A stretch of DNA of 64,000 nt from Nemertoderma westbladi. Lineage: Eukaryota; Xenacoelomorpha; Nemertodermatida; Nemertodermatidae. Location of the stretch: contig JAUCBJ010000825.1 in assembly GCA_032718475.1 (NCBI GenBank), positions 26,301 to 90,300 of the forward strand, in the 5' to 3' direction. This document shows, piece after piece, positions 21,135 through 31,250 of this stretch (position 1 is the first letter of the stretch; each line of letters opens with the position of its first letter). The notes below the pieces were generated by a model. That model made no database searches. It was not told the DNA's origin and saw nothing but the letters and a program-made list of their open reading frames with translations. Both the position numbers and the translations under genes were made by a program.

Positions 21135-21290
21135 TAAACGTACTACTACTGGTGGGTGGCCTTGACGGAACAGATGATCTATCTAATATCATGGGTGATA
21201 GCGATAGGGAGTAGGAGTAGATTAGTAGAGGAGTAGAGTAGAGTAATATATATGCAGCTGCAATGCAGCATGTCGATAGTAGTTAGTAGT
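21135..21290 (+). mobile_element. Decayed RTE-like LINE 3' relic
   Basis: TGATCTATCTAATATCATGG and GGGTGATAGCGATAGGGAG correspond to the segment encoding DDLANVMGDREL in the intact copy. The relic ends in CAATGCAGCATGTCGATAG and a TAG-rich tail, as in the copies at 3440 and 15068. Confidence 0.65.
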
Positions 21291-21530
21291 TTTAACCCTG
21301 ACGTTTATTTATAAACGGTCCCCCATTGGGCAATGTGGTTTCTCTTCATTACCATTAACATTGGCGAGTATTCCAAACAAACTCACAGAACATTCTACAA
21401 AAATGTGAATTACGGATAACTAAAGGAAATCAAATGAAAAAGTTTTAAATTATTTAAAATTTAATTAAAAAAATTCCAGAAATATTACACGATTTAGAAA
21501 CTGATAATTATTATTGCATCAAAAATGTAA

Positions 21531-23756
21531 TCAAGGCCAGTTCAGAGTGTTCCTATTGTTGTAGGCAGAATATTCGCACTCAAGGTCCATGAGGGTGTGA
21601 TCCCGCTCCCTAAACTTCGAGTAATTCATCGTCTTACACCGCGACGGAACATCCTGCCAGGCGATGTAATCCGTCAGATTGTATCGGCGGGTTGGATCGA
21701 GTACCGGTAGGAAACGGTCGTAATTCGCACGAAACAACGGAATCGCGTAACCGAAGAGACAGAAGTAGCCCAGGTAGATAGCGCCCGCCGCGCCCAGCCA
21801 CATGGCGCGGCACCTGCGACGCACGCTAGCGGGAGCGTAACGACCAACCGCCGGGTCGCCGCGGAACATTGGGTTGCTGAAGACGCGAGCGAACACCGCG
21901 AAGTTGAGGAAGTAATCGCGGTAAGTCATGTGAACCGAAGGAGGAGGAATTCCTCGGAGGAGCAGCTGTTGGTAGAACATGTTTATATTGAGTTTCGTGT
22001 ACCACCGGAGATACGGTAAGCCAATCAGCAACCCGCCGAAACCGGCGCCGTATTTATCGAGGTCGCGCTTCGTCCAATGCGGGAAGGCGAGAGCAGTGGC
22101 GGCTATACCGACAGTGGGGGCGACGAATGCTGCGACAACGTAGTGACGGAGAACCGTCCGACGGTGGTGCAGACGAATCTGCCGAGAGTTGGTCGCCTCC
22201 GGTTGTGTGAGGGGCACCTTATAGCGGAGAGTCGGTGGGTCGTATGGGTTGAAAGGACGACTCAACCTGTAACGTACACCGGCAGTATTTTAAAAATTAT
22301 AAGTTAGGACAATTCCGACCCATTCAAAAATCTAATTAAATTTTCGTCCGGGTCGGAATTGATCGGGTCGGAATTGTCCGGGTCGGAATTGTCCGGGTCG
22401 GAATTGGCCGGGTCGGAATTGTCCGGGTCGGAATTGTCCGGGTCGGAATTGTCCGGATCGGAATTGTCCGGGTCGGAATTGTCCGGGTCGGAATTGTCCG
22501 GGTCGGAATTGTCCGGGTCGGAATTGTCCGGGTCGGAATTGTCGGGATCGGAATTGTCCTGGTCGGAATTGTCCGGGTCGGAATTGTCCGGGTCGGAATT
22601 GTCCGGGTCGGAATTGTCCGGGTCGGAATTGTCCGGGTCGGAATTGTCCGGGTCGGAATTGTCCGGGTCGGAATTGTCCGGGTCGGAATTGGCCGGGTCG
22701 GAATTGGCCGGGTCGGAATTGTCCGGGTCGGAATTGTCCGGGTCGGAATTGTCCGGATCGGAATTGTCCGGGTCGGAATTGTCCGGGTCGGAATTGTCCG
22801 TACACCTAAAAATTATTGACTCCAAGTGTTCCACTTACACGTCTAGAGTTGGACTTCTGTAGGTTCCGGGATATCTCGGCGTCACCAACTTCCAATCAAT
22901 CATCTGGGAGGCGATACCGTTGACAAATCCGTTGCTATAGAAACGTCTGTATAACCTATTGCATGTCTGCAACATGTGGGTAGACCAATAAACCGCCACG
23001 CAACTACCCAATGGGAGTAACCACTTGGAGTCCCACCAGCTTTTCCTGAATGTAATAAAACGATGTTTCAAACAGTAAGACTAAATTTCTAAGGAACTAC
23101 CCACCACTAACCTAATAATCAACAGTTTCTTAGTTACCGGTACCCGGTAGGCCTACTGTTAATAACTCGTTAGAGTTCTTACTTTATATTATTTATTATT
23201 ATTCAATTAACTGTATCACAATTATCTATTAATTTATTCGAAATACTGTAGATTGATGTTATAAAGTAGCCTAGCATATGCTTTATGACGCCATTCATTT
23301 TAATTATCAGTAAATACCGGTACTTATTAATTAACTGCAGAACTTCCTCATTGAGTTTTTATCGATAAAGATTACTGGATTACATTGATTCATTCATAGC
23401 GCACTATCATAGCGTTTATACGAGACAGAATTACGTAAAGAAGTTACCGGCAGACCGGTACAATACAGATTTCCTGGTTATAACAGTTGTTTTTTTTTTA
23501 TTAGAACCAACTAAACTAACATGCGACGGGTATCCTGCTCAGCTAGGAGAGCGGGCCAAGCGATCTGGTACTCGTGGAGTCTTCCATAGCGGGACACGGA
23601 ATAGGTTGACTCGACACCAGCCGAGTCCATCAACCGCTTAGCATCCTCCGACAGCCCTCCATCCTTCTCCGATCTAACTGTCCGATGGCGGCGGGATTTA
23701 AACATGGAACCCAGTTTCTTTATCACTCCCGGCTCGTTGTCTCCACTCGTTGCCAT
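21531..23756 (-). CDS. Unrecognised multi-pass membrane protein, three exons
   Basis: Exons on the minus strand are 23756-23521 (ATG start), 23045-22839 and 22266-21531. The donors are GTTAGT and GTAAGT and the acceptors ATTCAG and GTTACAG. Phases agree exactly and give 1179 coding bases, 392 residues. The N terminus is basic and soluble (about residues 1-80, KSRRHRTVRSEK). Hydrophobic stretches follow around WLLPLGSCVAVYW (exon 2) and, in exon 3, VVAAFVAPTVGIAATALAF, FGGLLIGLPYL and LGAAGAIYLGYFCLFGYAI, suggesting about four membrane segments. I do not recognise the family. Exon codons are GC-richer than the surroundings, as expected for a genuine host gene. The second intron contains a 15-bp minisatellite. 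Confidence 0.8.
22346..22800. repeat. 15-bp minisatellite (about 30 units) in an intron
   Basis: The unit is GGGTCGGAATTGTCC with rare GGATCGG, GTCGGGA, TGGCC and TGATC variants. It lies within intron 22267-22838 of the membrane-protein gene and does not touch either splice site. Open frames in several readings (DNSDP, GQFRP, GSELS repeats) are artefacts of a unit divisible by 3. Confidence 0.96.
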
Positions 23757-24029
23757 AACACCGTCCGTTTATAAAGTATAGGCCAGTAGGCCTATGGACT
23801 AAGTTTCGTAGGCTACTTAATTGATACCGGTCAGCCGGTAATATACTGATATATTTTACAAGGGCTGAAGGGTGAACAAACCTTATACTGTTATACAAAC
23901 ATATTCTAACAGTACCGGCTGACCGGTACCGCGTTAGTCTGTTAGTGTTCTGGTGTTGCGTGGATCATTATCAGAGTTTTCGGCAGTTTCTGAGTTTGGT
24001 GAAAAGTTCAATTCAGCCCAGGTTGGAAT
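23757..24029. other. Upstream flank of the membrane-protein gene
   Basis: This likely contains the promoter and 5' untranslated region of the minus-strand gene. Repeated ACCGGT words are present. No TATA box or other defined element could be supported. Confidence 0.35.
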
Positions 24030-25140
24030 TCATGCATGAGCGCGCAGGTACGCTTTGTTGTTTTGAAATCACCGCGCACCTGAAATTGGCTCGTCGCGCG
24101 CACCTTATCATATGTCATAATCCAAACAAAATCGCGCAGCTCATGTCATGCATATCTAAAAAAATCGCACAGTTCATAAGAACAATTTTACATTCCTATT
24201 TTACAAGTTTGAGCATTTTAAGCTTATCTTTACGTCTGTCTGTCTGTACGTTGAATCTAGGCTTACATAATAAATGTAATTTTTGCAACATCAAAATTGT
24301 TAATATTAAAAAATATTTTTTTAATCCACTGCTATGGTGGCCCATCGGGCTCACTGCTTTTATAACAGAAAATATTATTTTAGATTACAAACAAAACATG
24401 TAATTTCAAAAAAAACGAATATTGAAATAGGTACCAGTCTGCCAATAATACTTTGTATAGGCCTACCTAACAATTAGGCTTAAACATACAGTTGGCTTAT
24501 AATTAAGTCATACTTATAATACATTGTTACTTTCTGACTTTACCTGTTTACTAACGTAACATCGGCATAGCATAGACCTAATAACAATACAACAATAGAG
24601 TACTGTAGTTAAAATAAATAGACAAATTCAGCTCCGGTTGCCGGTATTACAGTATTATGGTGAAGTGATTTGACTGTTTGAAGAATTGGAAATGAGAAAC
24701 AAATGCGAGCGTAGCGAGCGAAATTTTTTTGTGTATTTTCGTGATTTCAATTAATTTGTGGTGCGCATCAGAGGCAGAGCTGCGCGCTGAGGCGCAACGC
24801 GCACCTGTCTCACACCCGAACGCGCACCTGTCTCACCCAAACGCGCAACGCGCATCTGGTTTGCGGTCATTCGCGCAGGTACGCGTCCGAGTTTTGCAGC
24901 ATGAATTCCAACCTGGAATTCAGCTCTGGCAGTCTGGGTCTAGCTTCTCTCTCTAGTCTGCTAGTGTGCCAGCCTGGAAAAAGTCACCAAGGCGCGCACA
25001 ACGCCCGCGCACTTCATTGCCAACCAACCGCGCATTCCCATATAGAAAAATCGCGCACCCCAAGAATCTTAACCGCGCACCCCAAAAATCTCAACCGCGC
25101 ACCCAAAAAATTCAACCGCGCAACCCCCAGCCCCCGAAAA
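24030..25140. repeat. GCGCAC-rich dispersed repeat with inverted ends
   Basis: The left part (24010-24170) and right part (24780-25135) contain many GCGCAC and GCGCAGG words. The segment CAGGTTGGAATTCATGC at about 24020 is repeated in inverted form around 24900 (GCATGAATTCCAACCTGG), so the two ends form a foldback of nearly 1 kb. The same signature occurs at 40395-40615, 60645-60840 and 62195-62720. No protein is encoded. It resembles a non-autonomous mobile element family. Confidence 0.6.
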
Positions 25141-25960
25141 TAAAAGGTAGGATAGGCCTACTGTACTGCTGTAGTTTAAATTGCGCGAGACTACTGCTAC
25201 GACTACCGCAAGCCTGACACGGGACCGGTACAATTTAGTAGCAGACTGATTGCTGCCCAAGCCCAACGAAAATCGTATAAATCGTAGGCCTACTTACTGC
25301 AATACTGTATTACACATTTATTTATTTTATTTATTTATTTATTTACATTTATTATTTGCAAAAACACTAATTATTAGGCCTATCACAATAATAGTTAATG
25401 ATTAGAAAAAATTAAATCAAGAAGTAGATAATTAAACTAAGTTGTTAGGCGCATCCGCATATACTGTACACGGACAGTTCACGTACGTACTATTATTTTA
25501 CTGTATTATTATAGTTATACTGTAGATACAGTAAGAGTATTTGAGTAACAACGTAAACCAATCTCGATGTAAAACAATCGTATGTTTTTCAAAAATGTTG
25601 ATCAGTTGTTTAAAACAAGTGTGACGTTATGCTGTTATGAAAGGTTTCATTAAAAAAATTTATATTTAAAATTGTATGCCTACAGTATATTTCTCTAGTT
25701 CAATTTTGGAATAAAAAATTTCATTGCGAAATCTAATAACTATTTACGTACATGTATAATGCGTACATGGAGTTCTTGGAAATGCTGCGACCAGAGTAAG
25801 TACGGAAACGGAAATAAGGTAGCATAATGTAATCAGGTCATACTGTATGTTTAGGTTAACCGATCACAGTTCTGAATTAAAAATGTAATGTTCTTAGTAG
25901 AATGATATACTTTTATTTGTATATTTACATTCATATTTATGTACTTTTATTTGTTTATTT
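25141..25960. other. AT-rich spacer
   Basis: A TTTA-type simple repeat at about 25318-25345 is the only structure seen. No coding signal. Confidence 0.5.
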
Positions 25961-26353
25961 AAAGGTCAGCAATAATATTAAAGGTTTTAAAAAGAATATT
26001 AGAGAATTTCAAAACATATTTTCGGCCGAAATTTCGGCCGAAATTTCGGCCGAAATATTTTTTTACATTTGTTCAGCTCTTTCATTTGATGTCATTTTCG
26101 GCCGAAATCTCGACCGAAATTTCGGCCGAAAATGACATCAAATTGAAGAGCTGAAAAATGTAATAATATATTTCGGCCGAAAATTCAGTCGAAATTTCGG
26201 CCGAAAATGACATCAAATGAAAGAGCTGAAAAAATGTAACAAAATATTCTAAATGTTAAACTAAATATCATAATAAACTATAAAACAAAATATTATTTTA
26301 AATTTCGGCCGAAAATATGTTTTGAAATTCTCTAATATTCTTTTTAAAACCTT
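25961..26353. mobile_element. Foldback MITE with TTTCGGCCGAAA palindromes, split by the LTR element
   Basis: The left arm starts AAAGGTCAGCAATAATATT and contains GGTTTTAAAAAGAATATTAG. Its inverted copy appears at 26310-26353 and continues after the retrotransposon at 40140-40159 (TAATATTATTGCTGACCTTT). The centre is a run of the 12-bp self-complementary word TTTCGGCCGAAA and partial forms (26020-26200), plus an inverted pair of CATTTGATGTCATTTTCGG segments. Without the insertion the MITE would be about 415 bp. No coding capacity. Confidence 0.85.
26349..26353 (+). other. Target site duplication ACCTT, left
   Basis: ACCTT precedes the 5' LTR and is repeated at 40135-40139 after the 3' LTR. 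The uninterrupted version of this site can be read in the opposite arm of the MITE at about 25975-25995. Confidence 0.9.
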
Positions 26354-27594
26354 TGTAAAAGCTTTTGTGGGATGTAACTGGCCCTTTTGCTTTGCAATCC
26401 AGTTCCCCCCCAGGCGCTGGAATACTCTAAAAAGCTCTCTAACTCGAATGATGCAAAGCGACCGGCTGATTGGCTGATTTGTTATACGAGGGGCTCTTTG
26501 CTATGTTCTATCGGCCAACCAGAGCTATAGCAGCAGAGTATGCAACCAGGGCAACCGAGCGGAGTGACTCATTTTGTGTGTTGGCCAAGGGCTGCAAAAA
26601 TCCTGATAGTTCGGCATTTAGATATTCGTGGAACCTGAGGAATCTGGTGTTCTGCCAATGAGAGCTATCCCTCTCTGTGTAAAAAGATACCTGCAACGGT
26701 GTTAGAGTCAGAGAGTTCTTGTTATAGTTGTGTTGTTTCTATCTAGGCCAGGAACACCGGCTCTAGAGTCAATTCGTTTCAGACTTTAGAAGAAACATTA
26801 GTAGGCTTAGATTATAGAATGTATAACTGTTATCAACCTTAACAACTCAATCAGTCTTAACGGCACATATATTGTCATATCATATCTTAACCTACCGTCT
26901 TAATGCTTTTTACTGTTGTTATTATTTTGTATCAGTTGGTTGAATATTATTTGGAGAACACCTATAAAGAACCCAAATTTCCCAATTTTCTTGATACACT
27001 ACAGGTTAGAGAGACAGGTTACATATAGCGATTGCGACTTATATTATTGTGGTTTGTAGTGAATTTAATGCTATTTGATAAGCACTACATGAGTCAATTG
27101 CTGTTCTCTTTATATATGATAAAATTCATTGACAGTCGGCAGATTAGTGTGCAGCATTGTGCGTTACCGGTAGTGTGCATGATTGTGACTGATAACTAAG
27201 CATTTCCTAAAGAATGCGCCTCATACGTGAATCATAAGCCTTCCCGACTTACAGTTGTGTTTAGTATAAGTCATATCTCTGTTTACCTAGATAGAGCGCC
27301 ACGTCCTAAAGGAACTGTTAATATTTCCCGAAAGTGAATAATATTAGTCAGAAATTATTTATTAACGATCAATCGAATAATACAGTAAGCTTACACCGCA
27401 ATAACAATCTAAGCCCTACGAATCCAGTCTCCCGGGTATATCCAGCGGGTGAATGGACGCGCACTAGGCTGGCTTCGGCTAATGTTGTGTTTCTTGGTAT
27501 TAAATACTTGTCATTTTCTAAAGTCTATTTATAAACCAAAAGACATATAAATTTTGGCAGGTTAAACTGCTAAAGGTCTTCAAAAGGGCGTACA
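26354..27594 (+). repeat. 5' LTR
   Basis: It begins TGTAAAAGCTTTTGTGGG and ends GCGTACA. It matches 38894-40134 along its whole length with about five substitutions (near 26481, 26638, 27251, 27397 and 27588). Confidence 0.93.
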
Positions 27595-27660
27595 ATAACA
27601 GTTATTGTCTTTATTGCAGTAAGCAATAAAGTTAAAAGTACCGGTCGACCGGTAAACCTG

Positions 27661-27813
27661 AACCGGTACTGTTGTAGGTCCGTAGGCCCAACTGCCAGAA
27701 TCGGTACTGCTGTAGGTCCGTAGGCCCAACTGCCAGAATCGGTACTGCTGTAGGTCCGTAGGCCCAACTGCCAGAATCGGTACTGCTGTAGGTCTGTAGG
27801 CCCAACTGTCTTA
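27661..27813. repeat. 38-bp tandem repeat (4 units)
   Basis: The unit contains GGTACTGCTGTAGGTCCGT and AGGCCCAACTGCCAGAATC. It lies between the 5' LTR and the TIR element at 27814. Confidence 0.85.
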
Positions 27814-28882
27814 ACCGGTGTAACAGCGGATTCAGTCCCCCGAAGAATCGGTCCCCCCAGACCAGATCTGCTAGCGGATTTAGTCCCCCCGGACCCAATC
27901 CGCTAGCAGATTTAGTCTCCCTAGGACCAAATCTGCTAGCGGATTGGGTCCTCGTTCGCGGATTTGGTCCCCCCAATGTTATTGCAATAAATTCAAAATA
28001 CACTGCCAGACTGCTCCGTTCCCTTCCTTATTGTCAATGGATACAATACTGGCAGACCGGTTATTCAGTATGTATCGTGTATTGTTCTGGTTAGAAAACA
28101 TTGTGTGTAACCTGGTCCTCTCCAATTTCGTAGTACGATAAATTTATTGTAATGAGGTTATATTGTTTTAACCTTTTTATTATTATAAAATTTATCCTCC
28201 CCATCTGCAAACTATAATAATATGAATGAACATGAATGAATAACTGTTACTCAGTTGGGTTTAGGTGTAACAGCTGAACTGAATATACCTGAATATACCG
28301 AAATGACACCAACTGACCAATGACAAATCCAACCAAATACACCTGACAACTCGAACTACAGTATGATTATTTACTGTAATAGGGACAGTACAATATCTTC
28401 CTCCTCCTCATGTAATCATCCCTCATCCATAATGAATCTATAATGTTGAAATTAGCCGCTTTCCTGAGTATAGTTGCAACTTTGTTGAATTGACTGGATA
28501 TGTGTCATCTCCCGAAATATAATTATAGACGGCTTGATAAAGCTGCGTCTCATCGAAGTTGGCCATAATAGCCTACTGTACTGATGCGACTATATCAGTA
28601 TATACAGATGTGGGAATTTAGTTTAACGCAGTAGTGGTAGCTACTGCAGTTTTAATCAGTCTATAATTTAATGCATAAGCTACGCTGCTATGCCAGTACC
28701 AGTACTGCTGCACTCAGCACTGTCTGACTGTACTGTAAAATTATAATTTAAGGGGGGACTCAATCTGCGGAGGGGGGACAGAATCCGCTAGCGGATTCGG
28801 TCCCCCCGGACTCAATCCGCTAGCGGATTCGGTCCCCCCGGACCATATCCGCGGGGGGGACAGAATCCGCTGTTACACCGGT
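27814..28882. mobile_element. Non-autonomous DNA element with about 28-bp TIRs, inside the LTR element leader
   Basis: The left end ACCGGTGTAACAGCGGATTC and the right end (reverse complement ACCGGTGTAACAGCGGATTC) match, each followed by a GTCCCCC run. Sub-terminal regions hold repeated GCTAGCGGATT and GGTCCCCCCGGA motifs. The 0.8-kb centre has no coding frame. No clear target duplication was seen. Confidence 0.75.
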
Positions 28883-29049
28883 ACTTCCAGTATAAGTACA
28901 TTAGTATTATTCGACTTTGATTATTGTATACCGGTAGGTCTTAGTACTTAATCAGGGAACGGCCGCCCTGGTTTTTTATTGAGATTTTACTTATTTCTGT
29001 CGATTTTATTTACATGTAAGTTAATATTGAGCTGAAGACGTGTAAGTCT

Positions 29050-29640
29050 GCTCAGATTGTTCAGATAATTGTAGGCTGGACTGTTGTCTGACTGTTGTTG
29101 AGTCTGGAGAGATTGCGGCGTGTGTGGAGTTTGTCCAATAAAGTGCCAGTTAGTAAGTTGGGGCAGCCAGGGCTGTAAGGTCAATCCCCTCTTAAAGAAT
29201 AAGTCGTACTACCGTGTTAGAACGCATACTAACTAACCATTTTGGAATCTGCACATACTGTAGTTTATTTAGGCTTGATAGTAGTCTGCCAGCGTTTTTA
29301 GTCTGTGTTTGTTTGTGTGGTCTGTTCAGGTACCGTAATAGTTATTACTCAGATATTTTGTAGGCTGGATTGTTGTCTAGCTATTATTAGGTCTGAAGAG
29401 ATTGCTGCGTGTGTAGAGTTTGTCTGATAAAGTGCCAGTTAGTAAGTTGGGGCAGCCAGTGCTGTAAGGTCAATCCCCTCTTAAAGAATAAGTCGTACTA
29501 CCGTGTTAGAACGCATACTAACTAACCATTTCGGAATCTGCACATACTGTAGTTTATTTAGGCTTGGTGGTAGTCTGCCAGCGTTTGGTTTGTATTTTGT
29601 TTGAGTATTCTGTACGGGTAGCGTAATATTTATTATTCAG
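29050..29640. repeat. Tandem duplication, unit about 289 bp
   Basis: The two copies share AGTTGGGGCAGCCAG, GTAAGGTCAATCCCC and AACGCATACTAACTAACC at 289-290-bp spacing, with moderate divergence. It is in the non-coding leader of the LTR element. Confidence 0.85.
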
Positions 29641-30933
29641 AGTTTATGCGATTATTCGCAACATTCATGTCCCCAAGTTTATTCCTACAGTAATTGTGCT
29701 TGTTACACATACCGTTATAGTTAAATTAACCCCGGTACTACACGGGCTGCTTGGCGTAGGTAAAGACTGGTGACTTTGTGCTCCGGTCACTCCAGCAGAT
29801 GCCGTGGTTCTTTTAACTGTTCAAGTATATTTAACTACTGATTATTTGTTGTACCAGTACTTGTACCTAATTTAGGGTTTAGTGTACAGTACTTTCCGAA
29901 AGTAATTAGTGCGTAGGCAGTGTATTGTGTTGTAAAGTGGTTAATAGGCACGTTGGATCTGGTAGTCCGCGGTAATTAACTTCCAGGTAGGAACACTCCG
30001 TGATACATAACGTAGTACCTATAGCGATACGGCTATAGGTCGTCAGGCGGTGGTATTTTCCTATCTGGACAGTGCAATATATTTACTACTACTTATTATT
30101 TTCAAATACCGTAGTACCCTGTCCATTGTAATAACCAGAATTCTAACCCTTTGTTAGGCTGGTTTGTAGACTTCCTGTAAAATTACCCTAAAAATTTCGT
30201 ACGTAATATTTTGTTGTGTTTAATTAGAGATTTAATCTCACCCGTATCGTAAGTAATTTGTAGTATTAAGTAACTTAGGTAAATTAGAATTATCTGTTTT
30301 AGTGTCCCATAAGTAGCACTTCACTGAGAGCGCACAGCTTCTGTGTAGTGACTTCCCCCAGAAATAATAACATTTATTTCAAATATTGACAAAACCCATT
30401 TTAAACGGGTATATAAATATTATAAATCAACTCAAACGATTTATAAATAATAGGCCTGCCATACAACAACTAGGTCTCAATATCAGTTGGACTACTGCTT
30501 AAATAACGGTAATAAAGTAAGTTAAAGTAACCAAGTAACCCTAAAATATTCAGAAATTCAATCATTCTAAAATAATTGACATACCGGTATTTACCATAGG
30601 CTTATTATATTTATTTCTATAAATTTGGGCTGAAATCATACCGGTATTCTGTAATTAATTCTAGTTCATAATTATACTTATATATACTATAAGTGTAAGC
30701 TGCATACCGGTATTCACGATAGGCCTATTATATATTTATATATATTTGTGCTAAAATTATATACCGGTACTCTGTGACAAACCTAGTTTACAATACTTAT
30801 ATATACTATAAGTGTATACCGGTATTCTAATATACTGCAATAAATTACCGGTACTAGGCCAACGGTCATACTGAATTACTAGACTTGCTTTAACTGTAAC
30901 TATAGCAGTAAGCATTCAACTGTATAACTAAAC
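29641..30933. other. Non-coding leader of the LTR element
   Basis: AT-rich, with repeated ATACCGGTATT words and two similar ~110-bp segments near 30590-30700 and 30700-30820 (TATATACTATAAGTGTA in both). No coding signal before the ATG at 30934. Confidence 0.5.
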
Positions 30934-31224
30934 ATGTCTGACACCCAGCAAACCCTGTCAGACAGTCTAATCGATACAACCATCTGTGACACAGATAGGA
31001 GTGTGGAGCGATTAAGAAAGGGGTTCAGCTCACCTCCTACTGAAAGAAAGGTCATCCCTCCAGTAGTAGTATCAGACCCTAAGCTAATCCAACTCCGTAG
31101 GTCTATCATCGGCACTCGGGCCCAAGTCAAACGGAACCAGGAAGCATCTGTCCAACAGCAGCAACATCCTAGTCAAGAAACTTGTTCCCACGATCCGATA
31201 GCTCCAGTAGTTCGGATACTGTAG
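30934..31224 (+). CDS. Possible N-terminal gag segment, frameshifted from main gag
   Basis: A 96-codon frame starts with ATG in an A-rich context just after the leader and is polar and Gln-rich. It overlaps the main gag frame at 31182-31224. At about 31185 its reading switches naturally into the serine-rich start of the main frame (RSDSSSSSD), so a one-base shift probably split a single gag. It could instead be a separate short ORF. Confidence 0.5.
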   Translation: MSDTQQTLSDSLIDTTICDTDRSVERLRKGFSSPPTERKVIPPVVVSDPKLIQLRRSIIGTRAQVKRNQEASVQQQQHPSQETCSHDPIAPVVRIL

Positions 31225-31250
31225 AGCTGACCCCCGAACGCGGAGTGCAG

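Noticed and set aside
22304-22862. Overlapping DNSDP, GQFRP and GSELS repeat proteins
   Set aside because: Three readings of one 15-bp intronic minisatellite; no start context or non-repeat domain.
31182-31250. Gag start at 31182
   Set aside because: The frame there opens with TTG, not ATG; the first in-frame ATG is 31251, or the upstream ATG 30934 if a one-base shift is allowed.
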